A DNA stretch of 64,000 nucleotides, from NCBI GenBank assembly GCA_016858145.1, contig JAEHOE010000003.1, positions 248,001 through 312,000 of the forward strand, read 5' to 3'. The position numbers were made by a program, and so were the translations under genes. The notes under the pieces are model-generated. The model saw nothing but the letters and a program-made list of their open reading frames with translations. It was not told the DNA's origin and made no database searches. This stretch comes from Edaphochlamys debaryana (taxonomy: Eukaryota > Chlorophyta > Chlorophyceae > Chlamydomonadales). Below, piece by piece: positions 44,984 to 64,000 of the stretch (positions are counted from its first letter, which is position 1; each line of letters begins with the position of its first letter).

Positions 44984-46314
44984 TTAGCCGCGCGGCACCA
45001 CGAACAGGGCGCTGCCGCGGGAGTAGACCGTGGCCACGCCCGCGCCCACGCCGTGCGGGCGCGAGAGCAGCTCGGCCCTGAAGTAGACCTTGCGCCCCTC
45101 CACGCGCTCCAGCTGCGCCACACAGGCCACGATGGAGTCGTTGGGGAGCGGCTGCGGGGGGGGGGGGGGTGAGGAGGGGAGGCGGCGTGGGTGGAGGGTA
45201 AGTAGGGACGATGGGGCGTGGGCGCAGGTACCACAGGACAGTTCGAGCCCAACTTCGCGGCAGGGTACCGTACGGTAGTCACCGTCAGCAATTCCGCTCC
45301 CATGATACCGGTACCCTCAACGACGTACAGCACACTTGCCCCCCCCACCCACCTTGACGAAGTCCACCTCCAGGTGCGCCGTCATTGCGGTCTTAAGCGC
45401 CAGGCCCTTGACCGCCTCCAGATCGCCGGGGGCGGAGGCCTGCGCGCCCTCCACGGCGCCGGCCAGCAGGAACAGCAGGTAGCCGAAGGTCTCGTCGATG
45501 ATGGCGGACGACAGGCCGCCGTGCACCACGCCGGGGTGGCCGCACACGTCCTGCACGGCAAGAGGATGCAGTGCAGGGGCCATGGAGGTTGGGCAGGAGG
45601 GGTGCACGGAGCAGACGGGCGGTGGATGCAGGGCATAGCGGGCCATGTGCAAGAGCTTGGGGTTTTAGGGCTACAAGGTAGGGTTTTTCAGGGCAGGAGG
45701 TCGGGCTCACCCCTGCGAGCGCGTACACGTTGAAGACCGTGGCGGCGGTGCGGGCGGCGGCCGAGTCGGTGGAGTCGGCCGACGGCGATTTGCTCAGGTT
45801 GGCCGTGGAGCCCGGGCGCACGGGCACGGGGGGCAGAAGCGTGTGCGCGGGCGACCACACGACGACGTTGTCGCGGAGCAGGCCGTTGCGGGCCATGGAC
45901 TTGAACTGGGGGCCAGGGGGAAGTCGCGAGGATAAGCACGCCGGCATGGCGACACGTGCACGCGCGGGCCCTAGCTAGGTCTAGACGCCTGTACCAGTCA
46001 GTGGCCCTGGAAACGCACGCAGTACGCACCAGGTGGTCGTCAGGGAGCAGGCCGCCCTTCCGGGTCAGGCCGGCTCGGTCCAGGACGGTCGCGTTTTGGG
46101 GATTCGTCTCGAGGTCTCGCAGCCACGGCACCGAGGCCAGCGGCGGCGGCGCGCGGTGCACGAGGGCAGACAGGCGATGCGCCAGCTCAGACTCCAGCAC
46201 TGTTCCGGCAGCCGCGGACAGAATAGCGCCCAGACTAATGTCAATGTCGAGCGGCTCCTCCGGTTGACGGGGGAGGTCCCGCCACGGCTCAAACATCTCC
46301 ACAAGCGAGGCCAT
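44984..46314 (-). CDS. Hotdog-fold acyl thioesterase family protein
   Basis: Four exons in phase (46314-46030, 45905-45711, 45550-45353, 45151-44984) give 281 aa. The C-terminal half is a 4HBT/hotdog domain: GHPGVVHGGLSSAIIDETFG carries the His-Gly-Gly motif (about 170) and the downstream Asp (about 179) typical of HGG thioesterases, followed by beta strands TAHLEVDFVK and RKVYFRAELL. These enzymes hydrolyse acyl-CoA or related thioesters; the substrate here is unknown. The N-terminal 95 residues (MASLVEMFEPWRDLP) show no recognised domain and no obvious signal peptide. The gene lies tail to tail with the malic enzyme. Confidence 0.83.
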
Positions 46315-47363
46315 TGTAGTCGTGGAACGAAACGGGGAACAAAGTCAGCAGCTCTGCTAGGTCCGTAGGGTTGCGGTGACGCTTCAAGGGTGACGCGGGG
46401 CTTTGTCGCGCAGAGAGTTTGTTATGTCGTTTGTGAGAGAAGACTCAAGTTGTATACCTCTCGGGTCGCAGCTGCCCGATGGTGCATCAACCTTCGTGCC
46501 AAACCGGTTGCAAGTCGGGTTACGTTAGTCGTGAGCCCGACCTGCTGGTGACGGTGATGCAGGCCGCACCCGACAGCTGGCACCACTCAGAGCACAGTAG
46601 AACATTCTACAGGGAATTGGTTGCTTGCGGCTTTCCGGCGCGGCCCACACATATGTGTCGCAACGACTAGCATCACTCGGGCTCTCTTGCTCGAAGTCGT
46701 AACGTCGGACCCAGTGCTGTCGGGTAGTACAGGACTACAGGTTACTGCTGGAGAGGCGGCTCCTGCTCGAAGTTGTATGCGCGGGGCTCAACTGTTGATG
46801 GCTGCCTCGGGGCTTGGCCGGCAGAGCCGGACCGCCGCAGGCAGGGAGCTACTTCAGGCCCCGGACTGAGAGGATGTTGGCATATGGCTTCACTATAGCT
46901 CGGATGCAATGACAGACCGTGATGGGGACTTGCTTGGGGAGCTTCTCTCACCCGTGGCGTTACACGGGAGTGCACTTGTCACCAAGGGGACTCCGCACGT
47001 TGTCAGTTACACGTGACAACAGAGGCCCCAAGCTCCGCCCTGTTCCCCACGCCTGCCGCGGTCCAGCCATCTGCCTGTTCCCCGGGGCTGCAATATGGCC
47101 GGCCGCCAGGTTCGTCAAAATCATGCACACAGTGCTGCTCCCGCGCCACGAATCGCGCGCGCGCCCCATTTGATAGCCAAACCTTCCGGCTAAGTATCTT
47201 ACGCCAACTGATGCGGCGTCACCCTCCAATTCCAAAACTGATTATCACAAAACGGCACGTGGCGTGGGAGTAGGGGCGGGGCGCTGGGCAGCGCCCGTGA
47301 CAACCGAATGCTGCCGCCAGCAGCTCTTCCGCTTGGCGTTCGCCCTACGACGGAGGGGCGCCT
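46315..47363. other. Intergenic region between thioesterase and Rieske genes
   Basis: Both neighbours are on the minus strand, so this holds the thioesterase promoter and the Rieske 3' UTR. No coding exon was recognised in about 1 kb. Confidence 0.45.
47007..47011 (-). terminator. Candidate TGTAA poly(A) signal of the Rieske gene
   Basis: TGTAA on the minus strand lies about 350 nt after the stop codon. Another match near 46960 is equally possible. The TGTAA overlapping the stop codon itself is too close to serve. Confidence 0.3.
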
Positions 47364-49003
47364 TTACACGTTGACCTCGATGGAGCCGTCCTCGCCCACG
47401 CGGACCTGGGGACACAGAGCAGGTGGGGAGCACACTTGGCGTTCAGTCTCCGCATACATGCTGACGCCAAGCGGCCCTTGACGAGTCCACGCTCTGTTAC
47501 ACCCCACAACGAGCGGCGCTTGCCGAGCAGCTGCGTCCACATCGTCTACGTTGCCCACAGCCCTCCCCGCCTCCGTCGGCCCATGCAAGGAAGTCAAGGA
47601 GAGCCCCCTCACCTGGAAGGTAGGCAGCGGCTTCTGGGCGGGGCCCTTGCCCACCAGGGGCAGGTTGGGCAGCTGGTGGGGGCACAGGGGGTACGGGAGA
47701 GGGGGCTTCTGCTCAACGAAACAGCAATGCTGCATCACGGACTCCACCTTTGCGCAGCTGGAGCGCGGCCTATCGTGTCAGGAGCAACACGCTAGGACGC
47801 ACTCGCTGCTCCCGTCTTTGCTTTCCCGCGTGTGCGGGCTTTCCCCGCCGTTCCATGCCGCCTTCCCGTGCCCTCCAGCGCCCCCCAGTGCGCACCTTGG
47901 GGCACCACTCGCCCTTGACGGCGCCGGTGTCCAGGTCGAACATGGTGCCTGCAGGGGAGGGAAGGGCAGGGGGGTGCGTTACAGCTAAGTATCTCGTGGT
48001 CAGGAGGAACGGGGAGAGGGAGAGGGCACTGAAGCGCTCCAATCCATCAAGCCGGAGCCCAGCAACCGGTATACATATTCACCACCATCTATGGACGTAC
48101 CGTGGGCGGGGCACACGACGCAGCTGTGAGGGCGCGCGGAGGGCGTGGGCGGGGAGACGGGGGAGGATCCGGTCATAGAGGTGCGCATGCCGGCTCACAT
48201 GGGCTGGGGAGGAAAAGGCCTTGAGATTCCCAGCCAGCGTGCTAGAGCTGCAGAGCGCCGACGTATGCAACAGGCGATTCGTAGAGGCTTCGGTAGAAAT
48301 CGGAAGAGGCCCCGGACCCGTGACCCGTCGGACGATGGTTGCGCCCCTGTCCCCCTACCCGCTCTTGATCTCGGCCTGGAACATGGCGGTCTTGCCCACC
48401 AGGGGCAGGCCCAGGTGAGAGCACTTGTTGGACACGGCCTTCACGTCATCGCCCTGGGCAACCAGCAGCACCTGGGTATTGGTGTGTGTGTGTGGGGGGG
48501 GCCGGATGGTGCAAAGGGGGCCGCGAGGGGCGGGTTAGCGACCAAACGTGAGCAACGTAGGGTCTGCGCCAACAATGCGTGCCAGAAACTATCTACGGCT
48601 GCCGGTCACTCCCAGTGGTGTCGTCTACTCGTTGGGAAAAAGTGCAAGGCGGCGAGCCCCGTTTGTGGCTCTCGGCTGCATGCCGCTTGCACCTTCCTCA
48701 ACGAGCGATCTGTGCACCACGACTGCGACACGTGGATACTTCTCTGCTGACGGCTTGCTGCCGTGGCATTCCAGGCAGTCCCGGGCGCTGGCCGCAGCAG
48801 AAGCTCCGCGATGCTCGCGTCCGCCCCACAGGGTTGAACAAGGGGACTGGGCTTACCTTCTGGCCGTTGATCTCGACGACCTGCTTGCCACCGGCAGACT
48901 TCAGACCGGAGGTGGTGCCGGCCTTGGTCCATGCGGCCAGGGGCTTGACGGTGCGGCGAGACACCGCTACACGGCCAACGCAGGGGCGAGCAGACAGGGC
49001 CAT
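47364..49003 (-). CDS. Rieske [2Fe-2S] protein, probably plastid-targeted
   Basis: Six exons in phase (49003-48857, 48471-48359, 48123-48101, 47948-47896, 47672-47613, 47405-47364) give 145 aa. The start MALSARPCVGRVAVSRRTVK is an Ala/Arg/Ser-rich leader typical of plastid transit peptides. The Rieske cluster ligands are CSH (Cys about 66, His 68, in NKCSHLGLPL) and CPAH (Cys 91, His 94, followed by GTMFDLDTG). The second box is encoded by a 23-nt exon plus its neighbour. The protein ends PTFQVRVGEDGSIEVNV. It lacks the membrane anchor of cytochrome b6f Rieske proteins and has no oxygenase catalytic domain, so it is a soluble Rieske ferredoxin-like protein. Electron partner unknown. A resemblance to plant Rieske-like photosystem accessory proteins is possible but not shown. 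Confidence 0.85.
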
Positions 49004-49354
49004 GGCTAGAAGTGTGGTGAAGCGGCTTTTGAAGTGTAGAGCACGCGACGACAAAGCCTGTTGTGAGCGCAAGCTGGGTCACGACCCCCAACGACTGAAC
49101 CCATGCAAGCGCCCCAGCACGGGAGCACCCAGCACCCCCGACACCCACCTCCACCCACGCGTGCTCCAGCGCAAGAAGACCCCGGCCATGACCCATACCA
49201 GCATCCGCGGGAACGGCCACCACACTTCGTGCCACCGCGCTTGCACCCGCCGATGTTCGCAAGCATGCCGCCGCCTCCGCCATTACCCCTCCAGCATGCA
49301 CCCCCCGCCCCCACCCAACCGCCTCGAGCCCACAGCCCCACGGCCTCCCACCGC
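49004..49354. other. Short intergenic region
   Basis: These 351 bases lie between the PIG-O stop and the Rieske start, both minus strand. They must hold the PIG-O 3' UTR and the Rieske promoter. No gene was recognised. Confidence 0.45.
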
Positions 49355-52300
49355 TCACCGCTCGAGCCCCGGGGCGGCCAGCGCCAACCCCATCTGCGCG
49401 GCCGCCGCAAAGCACACCTCAAACACCAGCTTGGGCGCGAACAGGGCCCATGCGGCCACGTGGTGGCGCTGTACGGCAGCGCTCAGCACGCACACCGCTA
49501 GTGAGGCGCAACGGCCGGCGGACAGTGCCAGCAGCGCCGGCCCAAGGAGGCACGGCTGCGACCGCGGTTGTGCCTGCGGCTCCGGCCGCGGCGGCAATGA
49601 CTGCTCAGAGCCGGCTTTGGAGATTGTTGCCTCTTCCGCCGCCGCAGCTGATGCTTGAGGCAAGCCGTCAGGGTTCAAGGTGCGCCGTGACTCGATGCCG
49701 CGCTGTAAGGGCGCGGTGAGCACCGCGGCGGCCAGGGGCGCGGCGAGGGCGGCGAGCGTGATGCCTCCGAACGAGTTGAGCCAGAAGAGCGCGGGCGTGG
49801 CGGCCCAGGCCATGCGGTCAAAGCCCACGAAGGGCGAGTCGTACTGCAGCCCGGAGAACTCACAGAAGTGGCCGGACAGGAAGAAGGCCTGAGCCCCCGC
49901 AGCGGACAGCAGGCAGCCCGCCGCCACCGCTTCCGCCACGCCTGGCTCGGTGCCGGCGGGGCCCGCTGCTGCCTGCGCAGGCTCCCGCGCAAGCGATGCA
50001 GGGCCCTCCTTGGCGGCGGGCGCATCGGTGTCTGCATCCCGCTCCAAAGCTTCTGCACCACGGCAGGCGGCTCCCGCAGCGCCCTGGCTCGCTGCCCGTT
50101 GGCCCTCGGCCGGGGTCCGGGTCCCTGCCGCCAGCAGCCCCAGCAGCGCCCCGCCCTGCGCCCACAGCAGCAGCAGCACCGCGGGGCCGCGGCGGCCCAG
50201 CAGCAGCGCCAGCACCGCCGTGCCCGCCTCCACGGCCCCGCAGGCCGCACCCAGCAGCCGCCTGCGGAGCAGCGCCTCCGCCTGGACGGCCCCTCCACCC
50301 TCCTCCGCCTCCTCTTCTTGTCCTGCTGCCCTTGCTGTGCCCTTGGGCCTGAGCGTTGCGGCCCAAGGCCGTGCATCGCGGGGCCCTCCGCTCCGCAGTG
50401 CCCCCGAGCGGGATAGGTAGCGGCTGGCCCTCAGCAGCGCTGGTCGCAGTACAGCCGCCGCTGCCAGGGCGTACACCACCCTGGGCAGGAGCAGGCGCAG
50501 CGGCAGCTGCAAGCCCAGCGCCGCTGCTGCCGGTCCCAACGCCCCAAGCACAGGCGCTGCGATGGCAACCGCCCAGGCTACGAGAGGAGCCGGCAGCAGG
50601 GCCTGCACGGCCCCCGCCCCCCAGCGGAGGGCGTCTTGGAGGGTGAGGAAGGCGCCGCCCGCGCCGCCCCACTGCTGCAGGGCCCACCAAGTTGTCGTGA
50701 GGGCCTGGGCGGTGGCAGACAGCCGCCAGCACCCACCAGTCCTGCAGCGCAGCCAGGCCTGGCCAGGATGTGAAGGCGGCACGGGCTGGGAGAGCATGAC
50801 CAGCCGTCGCAACACGGACAGCAGCAGCGGCAGCAACACGAGCGGGACCGCCACCTCCAGCGCTGCAGCCATCTCTACAGACACCGCCACTGGTCCCACT
50901 CGCCACCCGGCCTGGCCAGCAGCCGTCCCTGCCCCGTCAGCGTCAGGCTTGAGGCCGTGGGGCCCTGCCGCCGCTGCATCGCCCAGTGGCGGTGCGTTGG
51001 CGGCTGCAAGCTGACGCTTGTCATGTGGGTCGGCGCCCCAGCGGTCGATCAGGCTGTAGCGCTGCAGGGCGGCGTTGGCCGCCAGAGCTACAGCCGCTGC
51101 CGCCGCAAGCGAGGCCTGACGGCGAAGCCGACCCCAGGCCCCCGCACCAGCCCTGCTCGCCTCCTTCCGCGCCGCTTGTGGCAGCCCTGCCGCCGCCCCT
51201 GCTGCTGCTGCTGCCGCGGGCCGCGCAGCCGCTGCTGCGAGCGGGATAACCCTGCCGCCACCGCCCCCGCCTGCAGCGCCCGAAGCGGCTGGAGCTGACG
51301 AGGCAGCGGCGGCGGCGGCGGGCTCGTCGGCGGCCGTCGCCGCTCGCAGCCACAGCAGCAGCGTGGCGGCCCCCAGCGCGAGGCACGTGATGCGCCCCTC
51401 GCCCTGCACCCAGTTGGCCCCGAACAGCCCCACGGCCAGGGTCAGGGAGCCCGCCAGGCCCACCCCCGCAACGGGGCGAAGCAAGACACCGACCGAGCAG
51501 GCCCTGTGGGAGAGGACAGGGGCTGGTTAGCCGAAGAGGGCTGCAGCTCTGGGGCCACGCGTGTCGCTGCCGCTTAACGAACCCCAGACATGCGCCCATC
51601 ACGGCAGACCAGGCCGCTCCTTCGCAGCCAGCCCATAAACCCCAGCGCACCCACCTGGCCAGCGCCCAGGCGTGTAGCCCCACGCAGCCCAGCGCCAGGA
51701 TGCAGCCCAGGGCCATGGCGGGAAGGTCGAACCGAGTGAACACGCGCCGAGCCAGCGCCCCGGCGGCCTCCAGGAACGCCTCAAACGCCGCCTCCGCCTC
51801 CGCCACCGCCTCTGGCCCTGTCTGCCCCTCGGCCTCCCCCTTTCGGTCGGAGCTGAGCTGCGTGTGCAGGGCCGCCGCCCGCCGCAGCAGAGCCTCGCAG
51901 CGGGCCAGCGCGCGCCCCGGCAGGCCCGCGCGGGCGGCGTAGGCGCGCAGGTAGCGGCCCACCTGCACCGCATTGGCCCGCAGGGCCGCCAGGTAGCTGG
52001 GGCCACCTGCGTGGGCGCCTGCGTGAGCGGAAGGTTGTTGCGGCTGGCTGCTAGGCTCGGGGCTAGGAGGCGAGGGCGGGGGCGGAGTGACGTTGGGGGT
52101 ACTGTCGCTGCCGTGCGCCAGGGCCCACAGGCGGCGGCTGACTCGGCCGAGGTTGCCGTGGGGAATGGGCAGGCCCAGTAGCAGCGCAAGGCTGGGGGTG
52201 AGGTCGATCTGCGGCATCGGCTCGGGCGCGGGGCCGCCCGCAGCCGCAGCCGACGCCTCGCCCTCCCCCTTATCCACCCCCGGGCTGCTGTTGGCTGGCT

Positions 52301-54473
52301 CCGCCTCGGCCTGCCGCTGCTGAGCCTGGCTGTTGCCACGGCCGGGGTCGGCTCCGGCAGCCCCGGAAGTGGAGCTGGAGGGGCTGACGCGTGTGGCCCG
52401 AGCGTCCCGCTGCGCCCTCCAGCCGCCCACGTGCCAGGCCAGCAACACGCTGTCGCGCTCCTCATCTGAGCCGCCACCGTGGTCCCCTGCATGGCCGTCA
52501 CATGCAGGCGGTGGGGGGGCAGGCTTCAGCTAGCGCAAATGGTATGGCCTGGTGTGGCTTGGGCTGGCCTGGCCGTCACATCACCACACACAGGCCGTAG
52601 GGAGAACGCCCACGTCGCTCCCACTGCCTTGCGCGAGCCAGGTTCGGTGGCGCGCTTGCTCCCTTTGCATGGTTGGCTCCTTCCCCAGCGAAGCACCGCC
52701 CGACACACCCTCACCGCTCATGGTCTGGCCATGGTCGCCAAGCACTAGCAGCAGCGTACGGCTGTACGGCCCGCCGGGCTGCGCCCCCGCAAGCAGCTCC
52801 TCTGTAAAAAGCAACAACATGGTAGGAAGAGCATACTCAGCGGGAGCCATATGGTAACGGTAGGGGGCAGCGCCCCCAGCAGGGTGCCCATATGCTAGCA
52901 TGCGGGGTCAGGAAGCTCACCGGCGACCTGCACGATCTGCTCGTCCATCTGTGCCAGCTTATCGTACATCTGGTTGCTGGATCCGCCGTACGTGTGCCCG
53001 GCGTGATCCACCCCCAGATAGTGGGCCACCAGCACATCCCAGCCAGGGCCCGGGCTGGAAGCGGGCTCGCCATCGGAGACCGAGCCCGCATGGTCGCTGG
53101 AACCACCGCCGCTGCTACCAGTCGTACTCGCCTCCGTGTCAACGGCCAGGGAGCTGCCGCTGCGTATGAGCGGCATCAGGTGCTGTGGAACCCCCGGAAG
53201 GGTCAGGGGCAAGCCCGCGATACAATTGAGACCGCCAGCAATTACTGCCTCGGTGGCCTCTGTGACCTCAATACGGACCGCTTATCTAACAAATGCTAAG
53301 AGCACCCACCTCCTCCCAAGGCCCTGAGCCCCTAGGCCCCAGCCCCCAGCCCCGGCCCCACCCGCCACACGCCGTCATCCACAGTGTGCAGGTCCCGCAC
53401 GTCGAAGGCGGGGAAGGGGTGCAGCGCGGCGAAGGCCGAGGCGGGGGCCAGCTGAGCCCAGGTGTCGTCGCCCATGGCCACCTGATGCGCAGGCCACGTG
53501 GCACAGATCCAGGGGCGGAAACAGAAGAGAGTTGAGGGATGACTCACAGCAAGCTACAGGGTGCAGAGAGCCTGGCAGCGGTGCCATATATGGTGTGAGG
53601 AGGCAGTGTTTGGCTGGTGGGACATGGGATGAAGAGGGCCAGAGCGTAGAGTCGACGGGGGACACCCCAGCTCAAGAGTAAACCCGGGCCCGGCCGGCTC
53701 CCTCTACCCGCCCCGCCCCGCCCCGCCCCGTCCCACCACGCGCATGCCCCGCGCCGCCATCTGCGCCAGCAGGTTGTCCTCGTTGATGGCGGCGGCGGAG
53801 AAGCTCTGGCCGATGTCCAGAAACGTGGGCAGTCCACCCTGTGGCGCAGTCAGGGAGGTGCAGATGAGGTGGGGTCGATGTGCGGTGATTTCTGACGGGG
53901 TGGGTGTCCGCATGAACGGCGTGACGCTTCGAGGCAGCAGACAGCCGCCCACCGTAAGAATGGCCTTCAGTCGGCTCATGGTGATGGTGGGAGTATCTGC
54001 CACGAATTTGAATGCCGCGCCGGCGGAGCCCTGAGGGCGGCGGCATCAGGTGGTGGTGGTGATGGGTGGTGAGGGGCCGTGTCGGTCGCCGAAAGGCCGC
54101 GACTGGCACCCGAAATGCAACCACCGCCCCTCACCCCATCTTCCAGCATGGTAACAAGCTTAGGCATACGACCGCGGCGTTGGTCATCGTCGAAGACGAA
54201 GTCGTATCGCAGAGCATCCACGATGATGATTGCCGCGCGGTCAAAGGCCGGCTCCAACCAGCAGCCAGGTGGCTTTGTAGGCGTGCTTCTGAGCGGTTTC
54301 GGCGCGGTGCGAAGCGACAGTTCGGCATCCTCGGCGCAGCTGCTGACGTTCGGCAGTTCCAAGCGCGCGAGCAGGAAGCCGCGCAGAAAGATCACCCCCG
54401 CAACGACTTGCGCAAGCGCTAGGAGTGTAAGCAGGCTGCGGTTTGCGCTGCGAGAGCCGGCTGTGTCGAGCAT
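49355..54473 (-). CDS. PIGO: GPI ethanolamine-phosphate transferase 3 (PIG-O type)
   Basis: ER membrane enzyme that adds ethanolamine phosphate to the third mannose of GPI anchors. Eight exons in phase give 1,322 aa: 54473-54135, 54030-53953, 53838-53737, 53481-53362, 53182-52921, 52801-52715, 52486-51655, 51503-49355. An N-terminal membrane segment (about residues 13-38) is followed by the lumenal alkaline-phosphatase-like domain: IIIVDALRYDF (metal ligand), PTITMSRLKAILTGGLPTF (nucleophile region), MGDDTW, DVRDLHTVDDGVW, HYLGVDHAGHTYG and LGDHGQTMSGDHGG. The order and wording fit PIG-O rather than PIG-N or PIG-G. The last exon encodes 715 residues of repeated hydrophobic segments with Ala/Gly/Gln-rich loops, longer than the human C-terminus. 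The protein exceeds human PIG-O (about 1,089 aa) because of these loops and a Ser/Gly/Pro-rich insert near residues 350-480. Confidence 0.87.
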
Positions 54474-54862
54474 CTCCTCGTTGGAGCAGGCAGAGACAGG
54501 AGGCTCGTGGCTTACATGATGAGATGGTCTACTGTAGAGTGAAAGAATACTAGGAACAAACTCAGGTGCAAGCGTCCGCAAAATGATCAGGCAGTCGCAA
54601 AACACACGCTCGACACGCGCCGGCCCTCATCCGCCTCGCCCCCGAGAACCTCGAAGAAATCGCACGCCTGTAGACTGCTGATGCTCATTGCGACTAAGCC
54701 AGTGCGCACGCCCTGTTCACGGGCTGACCTCCCACCCCGTCAGCCAGACCCGCAGCTCCAAGCCTCCGAACTCCAGCCCTCAGCCTCGCGCCAGACCCCA
54801 TCCACCCACGCACGGCCTCATCTCCACCTCGCGCCTCAACCAGTCCGCCCCAGCCTCCGAGC
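54474..54862. other. Short intergenic region
   Basis: These 389 bases separate the U2AF65-like stop from the PIG-O start, both minus strand. A minus-strand TGTAA is at 54512-54516, only about 40 nt before the PIG-O ATG, so the upstream gene's 3' UTR may overlap the PIG-O leader. Confidence 0.45.
54512..54516 (-). terminator. Candidate TGTAA poly(A) signal of the U2AF65-like gene
   Basis: TGTAA on the minus strand lies about 350 nt after the U2AF65-like stop codon. Motif only. Confidence 0.35.
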
Positions 54863-63791
<8,929 letters not shown>

Positions 63792-64000
63792 TCTGTGCAG
63801 CAGTTAAAAGAGACACAATGGTGTGGGCCAGCGAGCGAGCTCTGAGACCATGTACTAGCTCTTCCTAGGCATGCAAGCGCTCCCCGAACCAGCTGACCTG
63901 GAAGCAGGTGCTCTCGAGCCTAAAACACTGGCATGAGTCTCCCGCGTTGAAACTACGCGTTGCGCGGGTGGCCTGAGGTCACCGATGGCACGTTGGCAGC
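63792..64000. promoter_or_regulatory. Upstream region of the U2AF65-like gene
   Basis: The last 209 bases lie upstream of the MADVDHEPPPPGEDDE start codon on the minus strand and probably include its 5' UTR and part of the promoter. No other feature was recognised. Confidence 0.35.

Overview
This window is nuclear DNA from a GC-rich, intron-dense eukaryote, most likely a chlorophyte green alga. The support is: every gene is split by short GT-AG (a few GC-AG) introns; the aspartate aminotransferase and a Rieske protein start with plastid-type leaders; proteins are rich in Ala, Gly and Pro; and TGTAA, the green-algal poly(A) motif, lies about 180-600 nt downstream of several stop codons. No operons, CRISPR arrays, rRNA or tRNA genes were seen. 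All gene models were spliced by eye from consensus junctions with matching reading phase. No transcript data were available.

Layout, left to right. (1) 1-2280, minus: 5' part of a DDT-domain nuclear protein with RG-repeat tracts, running off the left edge. (2) 3825-7732, minus: plastid-type aspartate aminotransferase, 12 exons. (3) 8053-11932, plus: CCCH zinc-finger protein with a very long low-complexity N-terminus, divergent from (2). (4) 12773-19049, minus: ABCC/MRP-type ABC transporter, copy A. (5) 24978-31259, minus: copy B of the same transporter, almost identical. (6) 34594-38266, minus: nucleoredoxin-like protein with two WCPPC thioredoxin domains; a broken copy of its last two exons sits at 22635-23143. 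(7) 39030-44115, plus: malic enzyme, 17 exons. (8) 44984-46314, minus: hotdog-fold (HGG) thioesterase. (9) 47364-49003, minus: small plastid-type Rieske protein. (10) 49355-54473, minus: GPI ethanolamine-phosphate transferase 3 (PIG-O). (11) 54863-63791, minus: splicing factor U2AF large subunit (U2AF65) with what appears to be a giant RGG/RS/RD-rich N-terminal extension.

The dominant structural event is a tandem segmental duplication. About 10.4 kb (12.73-23.14 kb: ABC transporter, intergenic DNA, nucleoredoxin 3' end) is repeated at 24.94-35.10 kb, with a 1.8 kb unrelated G-run-rich spacer between the copies. The transporter exons and most introns are nearly or wholly identical, while the intergenic part has diverged and carries block replacements, as expected if gene conversion homogenises the gene. 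No exotic defence or mobile system is visible. The most unusual items are this duplication, the 1,770-residue U2AF65 model, and the purine-rich tracts of different length in the two copies.
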